64,000 nucleotides of DNA from Agromyces sp. Root81 (GCF_001429165.1 NZ_LMIR01000003.1:417327-481326); one strand, 5' to 3'; positions 50,848 to 60,184 are shown, counted from the first letter of the stretch. The notes: generated from the letters alone by a model not told the origin. Made by a program: numbers and translations.

Positions 50848-53800
50848 CTACCCGGGCGTGGAGGCGCGACGTGACCGCCGCCACGCGCTCACCGCGATGC
50901 AGAGCGCTCCCCCGGCGATGAGCACGCCGCCGGCGATCGCCACCCACCACGCCGTGTCGGCGGGGATGTCGAGGTAGACGCTGATGCCGAGGATCCTCGA
51001 GAGCCCCCACGGCAGCAGGGCCATCTCGTCGTTCCAGGCCGTCAGCGCCGTCTCGAGACCGATCAGGCCGACGAGCGAGCCGAACACGGCGAGCACCACG
51101 CCGATGCCCGCGACCACGGCGCCGACCGCCCGCAGCGCTCCCCGCTCGACGGCGAACGCCCAGGCCGCGGCGACCACGACCCATCCGAATGCCGCGAACG
51201 CGACGGCGATGTACACCGAGCGTGCGAGCGGATTCGTCCAGAAGGCGAACCAGTACCCGCCCGGCCCCGTCGGCGAGAGCACGACGAGCAGGAGCGCCAC
51301 CCGGAGCGTCGCGGCGCCGCCGACGGCCGCGAGGACCGGCCATGCCGAGCGCCGGCCGAGCGCGAGCCAGAGCACGCCGGCGAACAGCGCCCAGCCGCCG
51401 AGCGTCACGAGCAGGTGCGACGGGGCGAGGAACCAGGTCTGGATGCCGCGACTCAGGGCGAGGAGGACCGCGGGGACCGCCACCAGCAGGATGCGGTCGA
51501 GCCGCCCGAGCCCGCCGACGACCTCGCGGGCGCGCCACGGCCGGGTGCCGGCCACCCAGAGCGCACGGGCGGCACGGGCCCCGGGCCATCCGGCACGGGC
51601 GTAGCCGCCCGCGATGCCGTAACCCAGCCATGCGGCGAGCAGCACGAGCGCGATCCGCGCGGCCCACGCCATGGGCAGGTCGCGCACGGCCCGCTCGACG
51701 CCGAGCTCGGCCGCGGTGAGGTTGTACGCGGGCAGGTACGGGTTGCCGGCGTACGCGGCCTCGTGGGCGGCGGCGGATGCCTCGAACGCTCGCCGTGCGG
51801 CATCCCACCGCTCGTACACGGCCGGGTCGCCCGTGTCGTGCCACTCGGCCTGCCTGAGGAACATCTCGCGGTAGTCGCCGAGCATCGCGGAGGTGTTGGC
51901 CTGATACTCGAGGGTGTCGAGGAACGCCGTACGCAGTGCGGGGTCGCGCCAGCTCGCGGCATCCGTCGTCTCGATCGCGGCCCGCATACGCTCGACCGAC
52001 GCGATCGCGCGGTCGCCGCCCGCGATCGCCTCGTCGAGCTCGTCGCGGCTGATCTCGTAGATCACGTTCAGCACGGCACTGTCGCCGGTGAGGATGTCCC
52101 ACTCGAAGATCCACATCATGGGCGGCGGCTCGAGGCCGATCGCGAAGACCCGGCGGTCGGCGAACGGGCCGATGTAGAGCCCGTCGGTGACGGCCGTGCG
52201 CGACTGCGCCATCGCCTCGCCGATCGCCTGCACCGTCGCCGGGTCGTCGGAGAACCAGCGACGCGCCCAGTCGGCGGTGATCGCGGCGGGGTCGGTCTCG
52301 GGGTCGCGCGCGAGGCGCCCGGCGAGCTCGGTGTTGAGCTCGTAGAGCTGCCAGAACCCCGCCTTCAGCTCGAGCGAGAGCGGGCCCGCGCGCCAGGGGC
52401 CGCCGTCCTGCGTCCACGTCCAGATGCCCTCGACGTGCGGGTTCGCCGCGATGAACCGCTGCAGCGCCTCCTGGTAGAGCACGCCGAGGTCGTTCGGGAA
52501 CGCGCCGAAGTTCTCGAACTCGCGTCGGCTCTGGAACTCGACGATGCGCCGCTGGTCGCCGATCTCGAGCGTGTGGTTCAGCGGCAGGTGGCTGTAGAAG
52601 TCGCCGAGCGTGTACTTCGTCGAGACGATGAGCGCCTCGGAGTCGATGCCGCCGAGCACCGCCTCGTATGAGGCGTCGTTCGTGTGCATGTCGCCGACGG
52701 CGCCGACGCCGACGCTCCACGAACGGAAGATCACCTCGCGGTCGACGCGCTCGGCCTGCTCGGTGAAGGCCGTGAGCATGGCGCGCACCGAGTCGACGGT
52801 CGTGACCGCGAGCTTCGAGTAGTAGTCCCAGCCCGGCAGGTCGTAGACGCGGCCGGCCTCGCCGATGCGGATGAGCACGCCGTCGAGGAAGGGCATCTCG
52901 GCGTAGAGCTCGTCGAGACCGGCGGAGTACACGTCCCAGAACTCGGGATCCTCCGTGGCGAGGCTGCCGAAGCGATCGACGAGATACGCCTCGAGCGGCG
53001 TTGTGAGCGTCAGCATGTCGGTGCGGAAGTACACGTCGAGCCCGGCGTCGTGCGCGTACTCCCACATCGGGCCGAATGCCTCGCGCATGGCGTGCGCACG
53101 CGCCACGTGGGCGTCGGCGTCGTCGTAGACCTCGGTGCCGTCGCCGACGCCCGAGAAGGTGAGGTACTCGATGAACCCGGGGATCGCGATCGCGTTGTAG
53201 CCCTCGGCGAGCGCGTGCTGCACGTACGCCTCGAAGTCCGTGCGGGCGACCTCGAGCGCGGTCTCGTCGATGTACGGCGCCTCGGCGAGGATGACGTCGG
53301 CGAAGGCCTTCGAGTTGTGCGAGTAGTCGTCGCCGGCCACCCACTCCGCCTCCTCGACCGTCACGCCGACGGCGCCGAGGTCGACCATGCGGAACCCGAG
53401 GCGCGACTCGACGGTCTCGCCGAGGCGCTCGGCGACCGATCGGCGGTCGCGCACCGCGGCGGCGAGGTCGTAGACGCCGAGCACGGCGCCGGCCTCGGAT
53501 GCCGCGACCACGCGCAGCGCGTCGGGCGTGCCCTCGAGCCGGTACGACTCGTCGTCGTCACCGCCCGCGCCGGCGACGACCTCGAGGGTGGCCGAGCCGT
53601 CGGTGGTCTCGGCCTCGGCGACGGCGCCGCGCAGCTCGCCGACCGCGAGCTCCATGCGGAACGAGGGCGGCGCGGTGATCGACGTGAAGTCGGGCGGGGC
53701 GATCGACAGGGTCTCTGGGGCGGCCTCGAGCACCTCGGCCGGGATGTCGGAGGGCTCGCTGCGGATGCCGAGCTCGTCGGCGAGCACGACGGCGACGCCG

Positions 53801-53868
53801 GCACCGAGGGCCACCAGCACGGTGAGCGCGACGCCGGCGAGGACACCCCGTCGGGTTCGCGCCATCAC
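50848..53868 (-). CDS. Membrane-embedded GH67-like (alpha-glucuronidase-related) protein
   Basis: A 1006-aa protein. An N-terminal membrane anchor (about residues 8-30) is followed by a GH67-N/GH20-N-like domain (about 55-145, LRVVAASEAGAVLGVYDLA) and a TIM-barrel-like region (about 150-560). There, LPLNHTLEIGDQRRIVEFQ and IEGIWTWTQDGGP-like segments resemble alpha-glucuronidases. A helical region leads to about seven transmembrane helices (about 735-995). A GH67-like ectodomain fused to a polytopic C-domain is unusual; the catalytic acids are not assigned, so activity is uncertain. The start is GTG 53868 or ATG 53865, probably leaderless. Confidence 0.7.
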   Translation of the reverse strand: MMARTRRGVLAGVALTVLVALGAGVAVVLADELGIRSEPSDIPAEVLEAAPETLSIAPPDFTSITAPPSFRMELAVGELRGAVAEAETTDGSATLEVVAGAGGDDDESYRLEGTPDALRVVAASEAGAVLGVYDLAAAVRDRRSVAERLGETVESRLGFRMVDLGAVGVTVEEAEWVAGDDYSHNSKAFADVILAEAPYIDETALEVARTDFEAYVQHALAEGYNAIAIPGFIEYLTFSGVGDGTEVYDDADAHVARAHAMREAFGPMWEYAHDAGLDVYFRTDMLTLTTPLEAYLVDRFGSLATEDPEFWDVYSAGLDELYAEMPFLDGVLIRIGEAGRVYDLPGWDYYSKLAVTTVDSVRAMLTAFTEQAERVDREVIFRSWSVGVGAVGDMHTNDASYEAVLGGIDSEALIVSTKYTLGDFYSHLPLNHTLEIGDQRRIVEFQSRREFENFGAFPNDLGVLYQEALQRFIAANPHVEGIWTWTQDGGPWRAGPLSLELKAGFWQLYELNTELAGRLARDPETDPAAITADWARRWFSDDPATVQAIGEAMAQSRTAVTDGLYIGPFADRRVFAIGLEPPPMMWIFEWDILTGDSAVLNVIYEISRDELDEAIAGGDRAIASVERMRAAIETTDAASWRDPALRTAFLDTLEYQANTSAMLGDYREMFLRQAEWHDTGDPAVYERWDAARRAFEASAAAHEAAYAGNPYLPAYNLTAAELGVERAVRDLPMAWAARIALVLLAAWLGYGIAGGYARAGWPGARAARALWVAGTRPWRAREVVGGLGRLDRILLVAVPAVLLALSRGIQTWFLAPSHLLVTLGGWALFAGVLWLALGRRSAWPVLAAVGGAATLRVALLLVVLSPTGPGGYWFAFWTNPLARSVYIAVAFAAFGWVVVAAAWAFAVERGALRAVGAVVAGIGVVLAVFGSLVGLIGLETALTAWNDEMALLPWGLSRILGISVYLDIPADTAWWVAIAGGVLIAGGALCIAVSAWRRSRRASTPG

Positions 53869-53874
53869 GAGGGC

Positions 53875-53880
53875 AGCGTA
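53875..53880 (-). promoter_or_regulatory. -10 box of the GH67-like gene
   Basis: TACGCT on the minus strand, 6 nt before GTG 53868. Confidence 0.45.
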
Positions 53881-53916
53881 GCAACGGTGGGACGCGCGTC
53901 CCAGAGAAATCTCGCG

Positions 53917-53978
53917 CCACGCGGCATCCGCTCACGGAACGGGGCCGTGCGGATGCCGCGTGGCACCCGCACGGCCCC
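53917..53978. terminator. Two mutually exclusive hairpins
   Basis: Arms 53917-53930 and 53950-53963 are perfect 14-bp complements (CCACGCGGCATCCG). Arms 53941-53952 and 53967-53978 are perfect 12-bp complements (GGGGCCGTGCGG). The second pair overlaps the first, so only one can form. Downstream of the surface-protein gene on the minus strand it acts as terminator and precedes the promoter of the GH67-like gene. Confidence 0.7.
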
Positions 53979-53993
53979 GAAGCCGTTGTGCGG

Positions 53994-55142
53994 TCAGGCC
54001 GAGGCGCCGGCCCGACGACGAGTGACGAGCACCGCACCGGCCGCGAGCAGCAGCGCGCCGCCGACGAGCGGCAGGGTCGCGTCGAGGCCGGTCTCGGCGA
54101 GCGCGGCACCGGTCGTGGTCGTGGGTGCTGCGACGACCGTGAAGGTCACCGCGATCAGCGTCCTGTCGCTGCTGGTCTGGGGAACGAGGGTGAGGGTGTG
54201 CTGACCGGGGGGAAGTGCCGCGAGCGTCTCCACGGTCAGGGCCACGGTGACGTCGCCGCTCGCGTCGGCCTGGAACACGCCGACGGCGATGGGCGTCGAG
54301 TAGGCGTGGACATCGAAGAACTGCAGGCCGAGCCGAGTCGCGGTGTCGACGGGGATCTCGCCGGGGGTGCCCTGGGTGAACGTGCCGGCGTCGACGGGCG
54401 TGTTCGGGTCCCCGTCTCCGAGGTAGGCCTCCAGCGCAGCCGAGTCCCGGAAGGGAGCCTCGCCGATGGGCTGTTCCACCGGTGCCGGGGTGAAGCGAGT
54501 GATGGTCGAGCCCCACTTGATGTGGTGGAGCCTACCGCTCACGCCCGCGTCGACGAACACGCCGTAGCCGAGGAGCACGACGTCGGCGTCGTCGGCCGCC
54601 GACGAGTTCTCGATCGCGGTGAGGATGTTCTCGAGCGAGTCGGTGGCGTTCGCATCGTACGCGCCGGGGATGGCGCGGCTCGTCGTCCACTCGTCGCCGA
54701 GGGCGACCTGGTCGGTGCTCGTGGACGCCGGCCGGAGCGTCGTGAACTGCTGGTCGCCGGCGGCGTCGTCGAAGAACAGCGGGATCTGGAAGTAGGCGTT
54801 GAAGCTGTTCCACCAGATGCCCGCATCGATCAGCTCGCGCAGGTCGCCGTTGTCGGCCGCCGCATCGAAGCCGTTGAGGATCTGCACCTTGCCGGTGATC
54901 TCGAGCCGGCCGAGTTCGAGATCACCGTCGCTATCGGCGAAGGAGCCGCCGGAGGCACCATCGTGCCAGCCCACGTAACTCGTCTCGTCGGGGCGGATGT
55001 CGGCAGCGCCGACATAGGCGATCTCGGTCGGCTCGACTTCCGCCGCCTGGGCCGGCACCGCGCCTGCGAGCGCGAGACCACCGCCCATCGCGATGGCCGC
55101 ACCGAGTGCGGCGAGTCTGGTGGTGCGACGTTCGAGTGACAT
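53994..55142 (-). CDS. Sortase-anchored surface protein (LAETG)
   Basis: A 382-aa exported protein. The signal peptide (about 1-34, ending AQAAE) and a C-terminal sorting signal LAETG, then a hydrophobic helix and RRRAGASA tail, indicate attachment to peptidoglycan by a class E-type sortase (LAxTG). The mature part is beta-rich and acidic with an Ig-like domain near the C-terminus (DVTVALTVETLAALPPGQHTLTLVP). Two Trp and FxxP-rich segments suggest a binding surface. Adhesion or carbohydrate-binding is possible. No sortase gene is in the window. Confidence 0.85.
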   Translation of the reverse strand: MSLERRTTRLAALGAAIAMGGGLALAGAVPAQAAEVEPTEIAYVGAADIRPDETSYVGWHDGASGGSFADSDGDLELGRLEITGKVQILNGFDAAADNGDLRELIDAGIWWNSFNAYFQIPLFFDDAAGDQQFTTLRPASTSTDQVALGDEWTTSRAIPGAYDANATDSLENILTAIENSSAADDADVVLLGYGVFVDAGVSGRLHHIKWGSTITRFTPAPVEQPIGEAPFRDSAALEAYLGDGDPNTPVDAGTFTQGTPGEIPVDTATRLGLQFFDVHAYSTPIAVGVFQADASGDVTVALTVETLAALPPGQHTLTLVPQTSSDRTLIAVTFTVVAAPTTTTGAALAETGLDATLPLVGGALLLAAGAVLVTRRRAGASA

Positions 55143-55307
55143 CGAAGGATCCTGTCTGTGGGGGCTGTGAATGCAGGTGCGAGTGTGTACTGGTCGAGGA
55201 GCGCGACGATGCGCTCCTCGATTCGAGTGCAGACGTTTCGGGCAGCCTAACCGGAGTGCCGTCTCCGGTTAACCCCCCGTTCGAGGGTGCCGACCACGCG
55301 TCGCCCC

Positions 55308-55337
55308 TGTCACACGGCATGGCCCACGCCGTAGGCT
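55308..55337 (+). promoter_or_regulatory. Promoter of the aminotransferase gene, leaderless
   Basis: TGTCAC (55308-55313), 18-bp spacer, TAGGCT (55332-55337), 7 nt before the GTG start at 55345; no ribosome site is seen. Confidence 0.55.
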
Positions 55338-55344
55338 GTTCAGC

Positions 55345-56562
55345 GTGACCGACCACCCCCGCCTCTCCGCCCGCATCGCCGCCATCGCCGAGTCCGCGAC
55401 CCTCAAGGTCGACGCCAAGGCGAAGGCCCTCCAGGCCGAGGGACGCCCGGTCATCTCATACGCGGCGGGCGAGCCCGACTTCGCGACACCCGAGTACATC
55501 GTCGAGGCGGCGCTCGCGGCGACGCACGACCCCAAGAACTACCGCTACACGCCCGCGGCCGGTCTTCCCGAGCTGCGCGAGGCCATCGCGGCGAAGACGC
55601 TACGCGACTCGGGGCTCGAGGTCTCCCCCGGCCAGGTCGTCGTCACCAACGGTGGCAAGCAGGCCGTCTACCAGGCGTTCCAGACCCTCCTCGACCCGGG
55701 CGACGAGGTGCTCGTGCCGACCCCCTACTGGACCACCTACCCCGAGGCGATCAAGCTGGCCGGCGGCCGGCAGGTCGACGTCTTCGCCGGCGCCGACCAG
55801 GGCTACCTCGTCACCGTCGAGCAGCTCGAGGCGGCACGCACCGACCGTACGAAGGTGCTGCTCTTCGTCTCCCCGTCGAACCCGACGGGTGCCGTGTACT
55901 CCCCCGAGCAGACTCGCGCGATCGGCGAATGGGCGCTCGAGCACGGCATCTGGGTCGTCTCCGACGAGATCTACCAGAACCTCACCTACGCCGACGAGCC
56001 CGACGGCGTGCCGCCGCGCGCCGTCTCGATCGTCGAAGCGGTGCCCGGGCTCGCGAACCAGACGATCCTCGTCAACGGCGTCGCGAAGACCTATGCGATG
56101 ACCGGCTGGCGCCTCGGCTGGATGGTCGGCCCCGCCGACATCATCAAGGGTGCGGCGAACCTGCAGTCGCACCTCTCGTCGAACGTGTCGAACATCTCGC
56201 AGCGCGCCGCGATCGCCGCCCTCAACGGACCGCAGGACGCCGTGGAGGAGATGCGCCGGGCCTTCGACCGTCGCCGCCGCACGATCGTCGCCGAGCTCTC
56301 GAAGATCGAGGGCATGACCGTGCCGGTGCCGCAGGGCGCCTTCTACGTGTACCCCGACGTCTCGGGGCTGCTCGGCCGCGAGTGGGGCGGCGTCACGCCG
56401 ACGACCTCGCTCGAGCTCGCAGACCTGATCCTCGACCAGGCCGAGGTCGCCGCGGTGCCCGGTGAGGCATTCGGCCCCTCGGGCTACCTGCGCCTCAGCT
56501 ACGCCCTCGGCGACGCCCCGCTGCTCGAGGGCGTGCAGCGCCTGCAGCGCCTCTTCGCCTGA
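55345..56562 (+). CDS. aspC: Aspartate aminotransferase-type PLP enzyme
   Basis: A 405-aa class-I aminotransferase. [16 protein letters not shown] at the start, [23 protein letters not shown] (PLP Asp/Tyr) and [16 protein letters not shown] with the Schiff-base Lys give subgroup 1-gamma (aspartate/prephenate-type). It moves amino groups between aspartate or aromatic amino acids and 2-oxoglutarate. GTG start, leaderless. A REP-like palindrome follows the stop. Confidence 0.9.
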   Translation: MTDHPRLSARIAAIAESATLKVDAKAKALQAEGRPVISYAAGEPDFATPEYIVEAALAATHDPKNYRYTPAAGLPELREAIAAKTLRDSGLEVSPGQVVVTNGGKQAVYQAFQTLLDPGDEVLVPTPYWTTYPEAIKLAGGRQVDVFAGADQGYLVTVEQLEAARTDRTKVLLFVSPSNPTGAVYSPEQTRAIGEWALEHGIWVVSDEIYQNLTYADEPDGVPPRAVSIVEAVPGLANQTILVNGVAKTYAMTGWRLGWMVGPADIIKGAANLQSHLSSNVSNISQRAAIAALNGPQDAVEEMRRAFDRRRRTIVAELSKIEGMTVPVPQGAFYVYPDVSGLLGREWGGVTPTTSLELADLILDQAEVAAVPGEAFGPSGYLRLSYALGDAPLLEGVQRLQRLFA

Positions 56563-56571
56563 CGCTCGCGG

Positions 56572-56662
56572 GTTGAGGAGCGCCCGACGAAGGAGGACGC
56601 GTCTCGAAACCCGTTGTTCGAGCAGGCAGGTTTCGAGACGCTCGCTTCGCTCTCTCCTCAAC
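56572..56662. repeat. REP-like intergenic palindrome
   Basis: Nested inverted repeats: outer arms GTTGAGGAG (56572-56580) and CTCCTCAAC (56654-56662), inner arms GCGTCTCGAAACC (56599-56611) and its complement (56629-56641). Elements with this TTTCGAGACGCTCGCTTCGC signature recur between genes in Microbacteriaceae, as far as I recall. The right arm supplies the TGA of the convergent LysR gene. Confidence 0.75.
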
Positions 56663-57584
56663 TCACGGGATTCGAGAGCGCGGTGCGCGCCTCGGCGGCG
56701 AGCTCGTCGGCGACGGTGCTGAGCAGGATCGACCGCAGGTTCCACTGCTGCCAGAAGAGGGGCACGTCGATCGGCTCGCCGCCGATCCGCACGAGCCGCC
56801 CCTCGGCGAGCTCCTCGGCCGACTGGAGCCCCGGCAGCATGCCCCAGCCGAGGCCGAGCCTGACCGCGGTCGCGAAGTCGCTCGACGCCGGCACGTAGTG
56901 CCTCGGCGGCCCGTCGGGGTCGACGCCGAGCGCCGAGAGGTGCGCGCGCTGCAGGTCGTCGCGCCGGTCGAAGTCGACGAGCGGCGCGTCGGCGAGCGCG
57001 ACCGCGAGCGCCGCCGACCGCCCGTGCGACCCACGCTGCGGTGCGAGCGACCAGCGTGCGGCGAAGGCCGGCGTCGCCACGGCCTCGTAGCGCATGACGC
57101 CGAGCGGGCGCGCGAGGCATCCGGCCACCGGAGTCGACTGCGAGGTCACGGCCCCCATGACCGTGCCCGACTCGAGCAGGCCGGCGGTGAAGTCCTGATC
57201 GTCGCGGTGCAGGTCGAAGACCACCGGGTGGCGCTCCCCCACTCGGGCGAGCGCCGGCAGGAACCAGGTCGCGAGCGAATCGGCGTTGACCGCGAGGGCG
57301 AGCGAGATCGGCCGAGCGGATGCCTCGTCCAGCCCGAACTCCGCGAGGGCGTCGTGTTCGAGCAGGGCGATCTGACGCGCGAGTCGCACGATGGGCGCGC
57401 CGGCCTCGGTGGCCCTGACCGGCTTCGACCGCACGACGAGCACGCGGCCCAGCTGCTGCTCGAGCGCCTTGACCCGCTGGGAGACGGCCGACGGCGTGAT
57501 GCGCAGCCGCCGGGCGGCCGCGTCGAAGGTGCCCTCGTCGATGACGACGGCGAGCGTGCGGGCGACGTCGAGCGGAATCTCCAT
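56658..57584 (-). CDS. lysG: LysR-family regulator LysG/ArgP-like
   Basis: A 308-aa LysR regulator. The N-terminal winged helix (ARTLAVVIDEGTFDAAARRLRITPSAVSQRVKALEQQLG) is of the LysG/ArgP type. It is divergent from lysE with only 54 bp between starts, the classic arrangement in which LysG with lysine or arginine activates the exporter. The stop codon lies in the REP-like repeat, so the C-terminal residues may vary among strains. Confidence 0.93.
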   Translation of the reverse strand: MEIPLDVARTLAVVIDEGTFDAAARRLRITPSAVSQRVKALEQQLGRVLVVRSKPVRATEAGAPIVRLARQIALLEHDALAEFGLDEASARPISLALAVNADSLATWFLPALARVGERHPVVFDLHRDDQDFTAGLLESGTVMGAVTSQSTPVAGCLARPLGVMRYEAVATPAFAARWSLAPQRGSHGRSAALAVALADAPLVDFDRRDDLQRAHLSALGVDPDGPPRHYVPASSDFATAVRLGLGWGMLPGLQSAEELAEGRLVRIGGEPIDVPLFWQQWNLRSILLSTVADELAAEARTALSNPVS

Positions 57585-57638
57585 CTGAAGCCATGCTAAT
57601 GCCGATGAAGAATCTTGAGCTGGAGTGAAGTAACCTCG

Positions 57639-58382
57639 ATGGCATACGGTCGCTTCGTGCCCCTCTCCTCCCTGCTCGCCGGCTTCGGCCTCGGTCTCTC
57701 GCTCATCGTCGCGATCGGTGCGCAGAACGTGTTCGTGCTGCGGCAGGGCATCCGGCGCGAGCACGTCTTCGCGGTGGCCGCGATCTGCGCGCTGAGCGAC
57801 CTCGCGCTCATCGTGGTCGGCGTCTCGGGCATCGGCGCCGTGCTGACGGCCGTGCCGTGGCTCGTCGACGTCATCCGCTGGGCGGGGGCGGCGTTCCTCG
57901 TGGCCTACGGGCTGCTGGCCGCGCGTCGCGCGATCCGACCGAGCGGCGAGACGCTCGAGGCCGAGACCGCCGAGCGGGAGGTCGAGTCGGCCGAGGCGGA
58001 TGCCGCCGGGCTCGTGCGCGCCAGGGCCGGGACACCCACGGCGGTCGCGAACCCCGCGGCATCCGCCTCGACGACGCTCACCCGCCGGAGCACCGGCCTC
58101 GCCGCCGCGGTCGTGACCTGCCTCGCCCTGACCTGGCTGAACCCGCACGTGTACCTCGACACGGTGTTCCTGCTCGGCTCGGTCGCGAACACCCACGGCG
58201 ACGGGCGATGGGCGTTCGCCGTGGGGGCCGGCGTCGCGAGCATCGTCTGGTTCTTCGGCCTCGCCTACGGGGCGCGCCTTCTCGGCGGCGTGCTCGCGAG
58301 TCCTCGGGCATGGCGCGTGCTCGACGCGGCCATCGCGGTCGTCATGGTCGGGCTCGGCGTCATGCTCGTGCTGCCGCACTGA
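57639..58382 (+). CDS. lysE: LysE-type basic amino acid exporter
   Basis: A 247-aa membrane protein from ATG 57639. LIVAIGAQNVFVLRQGIRREHVF is the LysE hallmark. Helices 1-3 and 4-6 are separated by a longer loop (about residues 100-145) rich in Glu/Ala than in Corynebacterium LysE. It exports lysine and arginine when internal pools are high, e.g. after peptide uptake. Controlled by divergent lysG. Confidence 0.94.
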   Translation: MAYGRFVPLSSLLAGFGLGLSLIVAIGAQNVFVLRQGIRREHVFAVAAICALSDLALIVVGVSGIGAVLTAVPWLVDVIRWAGAAFLVAYGLLAARRAIRPSGETLEAETAEREVESAEADAAGLVRARAGTPTAVANPAASASTTLTRRSTGLAAAVVTCLALTWLNPHVYLDTVFLLGSVANTHGDGRWAFAVGAGVASIVWFFGLAYGARLLGGVLASPRAWRVLDAAIAVVMVGLGVMLVLPH

Positions 58383-58388
58383 CGCGGC

Positions 58389-58410
58389 GCATCCACCGAT
58401 CGGTGGATGC
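58389..58410. promoter_or_regulatory. 22-bp perfect palindrome
   Basis: Two 11-bp halves, GCATCCACCGA and its exact complement, meet with no spacer, 7 nt after the lysE stop and before the ABC-2 operon. It is too short-looped for a normal terminator hairpin. It could be a dimeric operator for the downstream operon or a cruciform-type terminator. Confidence 0.5.
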
Positions 58411-58466
58411 CGGAATCGAACCGTCGGGGGCTGCCGCTCGCCCCGCCGTCGCGAGAGGCTTCCGGT

Positions 58467-59357
58467 ATGAAGACGACACGCACGGATGCCGCGGTGCGGA
58501 TCCGCGGGCTCAGCAAGGTCTACGGCGGGGTGACCGCCGTCGACGAGCTCGACCTCGACATCGCACGCGGCGAGACGTTCGCCCTGCTCGGCCCGAACGG
58601 CGCCGGCAAGTCGACGACCGTCGAGATCCTCGAGGGCTACCGGCTCCGCACCTCGGGCGAGGTGAGCGTGCTCGGCGTCGACCCGGCCCGCGGCGGCCTC
58701 GACTGGAAGTCGCGCATCGGCATCGTGCTGCAGTCGAGCGGCGAGACCGGGCTCCTCACCGTCACCGAGATGCTGCGGCACTTCGCCTCGCTCTACCCGA
58801 ACCCCCGCGACGTCGACGAGGTCATCGCCGCCGTCGGCCTCGAGGCGAAGGCGAAGACCCGCATCGCGAAGCTCTCGGGCGGCCAGCAGCGCCGCGTCGA
58901 CGTCGCGCTCGGCATCGTCGGCCGACCCGAGCTGCTCTTCCTCGACGAGCCGACCACGGGCTTCGACCCCGAGGCGCGGCGGCGGTTCTGGGGACTCATC
59001 CGCTCGCTGAAGGCCGAGGGCACGACGATTCTGCTCACGACCCACTACCTCGACGAGGCGGCGCAGCTGGCCGATCGTGCCGGCGTCATCGCCGGCGGCC
59101 GGCTCGTCGACGTCGGCGCCATCGACGAGATCGGCGGCGCCGACGCACGCCGGCCCATCGTGCGCTGGCGCGACGCGGCCGGCACCGTTCGAGAGGTGCG
59201 CACCGACGAGCCGGGGCGGCACGTGGCATCCGTCGTCGCCGGACTCGGCCGCGAACCGGTCGGGCTCGAAGTGATCCGGCCGACGCTCGAAGACATCTAC
59301 CTGGGCCTCGTGCAGAGCACGGCGCCCGCCACGACCGCCGAGGAGGCCCTCGCATGA
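58467..59357 (+). CDS. ABC-2 type exporter ATP-binding protein
   Basis: A 296-aa ATPase from ATG 58467 (GAGAGG 8 nt upstream). Walker A GPNGAGKSTT, signature KLSGGQQRRVDVALG and Walker B LLFLDEPTTGFDPEARR match the DrrA/CcmA-like drug or peptide exporter group. A C-terminal DUF4162-like tail follows. The stop overlaps the permease ATG by 4 nt. Confidence 0.93.
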   Translation: MKTTRTDAAVRIRGLSKVYGGVTAVDELDLDIARGETFALLGPNGAGKSTTVEILEGYRLRTSGEVSVLGVDPARGGLDWKSRIGIVLQSSGETGLLTVTEMLRHFASLYPNPRDVDEVIAAVGLEAKAKTRIAKLSGGQQRRVDVALGIVGRPELLFLDEPTTGFDPEARRRFWGLIRSLKAEGTTILLTTHYLDEAAQLADRAGVIAGGRLVDVGAIDEIGGADARRPIVRWRDAAGTVREVRTDEPGRHVASVVAGLGREPVGLEVIRPTLEDIYLGLVQSTAPATTAEEALA

Positions 59358-60163
59358 GCACCAGCCTGATGGCCCAGAGCACGTCGCGCATCGGCGTCGA
59401 GACGAAGACGTACTTCCGCGCTCCCGACACCCTGTTCTTCACCTTCTTCTTCCCGTTCGTGATGCTCGCGATCTTCACCGCGGCCTTCAGCGCCGCGGGC
59501 GAGGTCGGCCCTCCCGGCGCGCAGATCTCGGTGGGGGCGTCGTACCTGCCCGGCATGATCGCGGCGGGCATCCTGCTCTCGGGCGTGCAGAACCTCGCGA
59601 TCGACATCGCGCAGGAGAAGTCGAACGGCACGCTGAAGCGACTCGGCGGCACGCCCCTCTCGCCGGTCGGCTACTTCCTCGGCAAGATCGGGCAGGTGTT
59701 CGTGACCGGCACGCTGCAGGCGGCGCTGCTGATCATCGCCGGAGCGCTCGTGCTCGGCATCGAACTGCCGACCGACCCGGCCAAGTGGCTCACGTTCGCG
59801 TGGGTGTTCGTGCTCGGGCTGACGACCTGCGCCCTGCTCGGCATCGCCCTCTCGGCGCTGCCCCGCAGCGGGAAGAGCGCGAGCGCCGTCGTCATCCCGG
59901 TCGTGCTGCTGCTGCAGTTCATCTCGGGCGTGTACCTGCAGTGGAACATGCTGCCGACGTGGCTGCAGGACTTCGCGAGCCTGTTCCCCCTCAAGTGGAT
60001 CGCACAGGGCATGCGCTCGGTGTTCCTGCCGGAGGCGTGGGAGTCACTCGAGCAGAACGGCTCGTGGAACCTCCCGGGCGTCGCGATCGCCCTCGGCATC
60101 TGGCTCGTCGTCGGGTTCGTGCTGTCGCGCCTCACCTTCCGCTGGATCCGGCGCGACGCCTAG
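59354..60163 (+). CDS. ABC-2 type exporter permease
   Basis: A 269-aa membrane protein with six helices. The ABC-2 signature region reads LAIDIAQEKSNGTLKRLGGTPLSPVGYFLGK. ATG 59354 overlaps the ATPase stop. With the histidine kinase and response regulator genes that follow at once, it forms a sensor-exporter cassette of the kind that answers membrane or antibiotic stress. Confidence 0.92.
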   Translation: MSTSLMAQSTSRIGVETKTYFRAPDTLFFTFFFPFVMLAIFTAAFSAAGEVGPPGAQISVGASYLPGMIAAGILLSGVQNLAIDIAQEKSNGTLKRLGGTPLSPVGYFLGKIGQVFVTGTLQAALLIIAGALVLGIELPTDPAKWLTFAWVFVLGLTTCALLGIALSALPRSGKSASAVVIPVVLLLQFISGVYLQWNMLPTWLQDFASLFPLKWIAQGMRSVFLPEAWESLEQNGSWNLPGVAIALGIWLVVGFVLSRLTFRWIRRDA

Positions 60164-60184
60164 GGCGCGTGCCAAACTCGCAGC

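Noticed and set aside
57585..57638. Lysine riboswitch upstream of lysE
   Set aside because: The gap is only 54 bp, far too short for that aptamer; LysG control is sufficient.
57585..59222. Extension of the LysR frame to 854 aa
   Set aside because: It runs antisense through lysE and the ABC ATPase; the LysR start MEIPLDVARTL at 57584 fits the family exactly.
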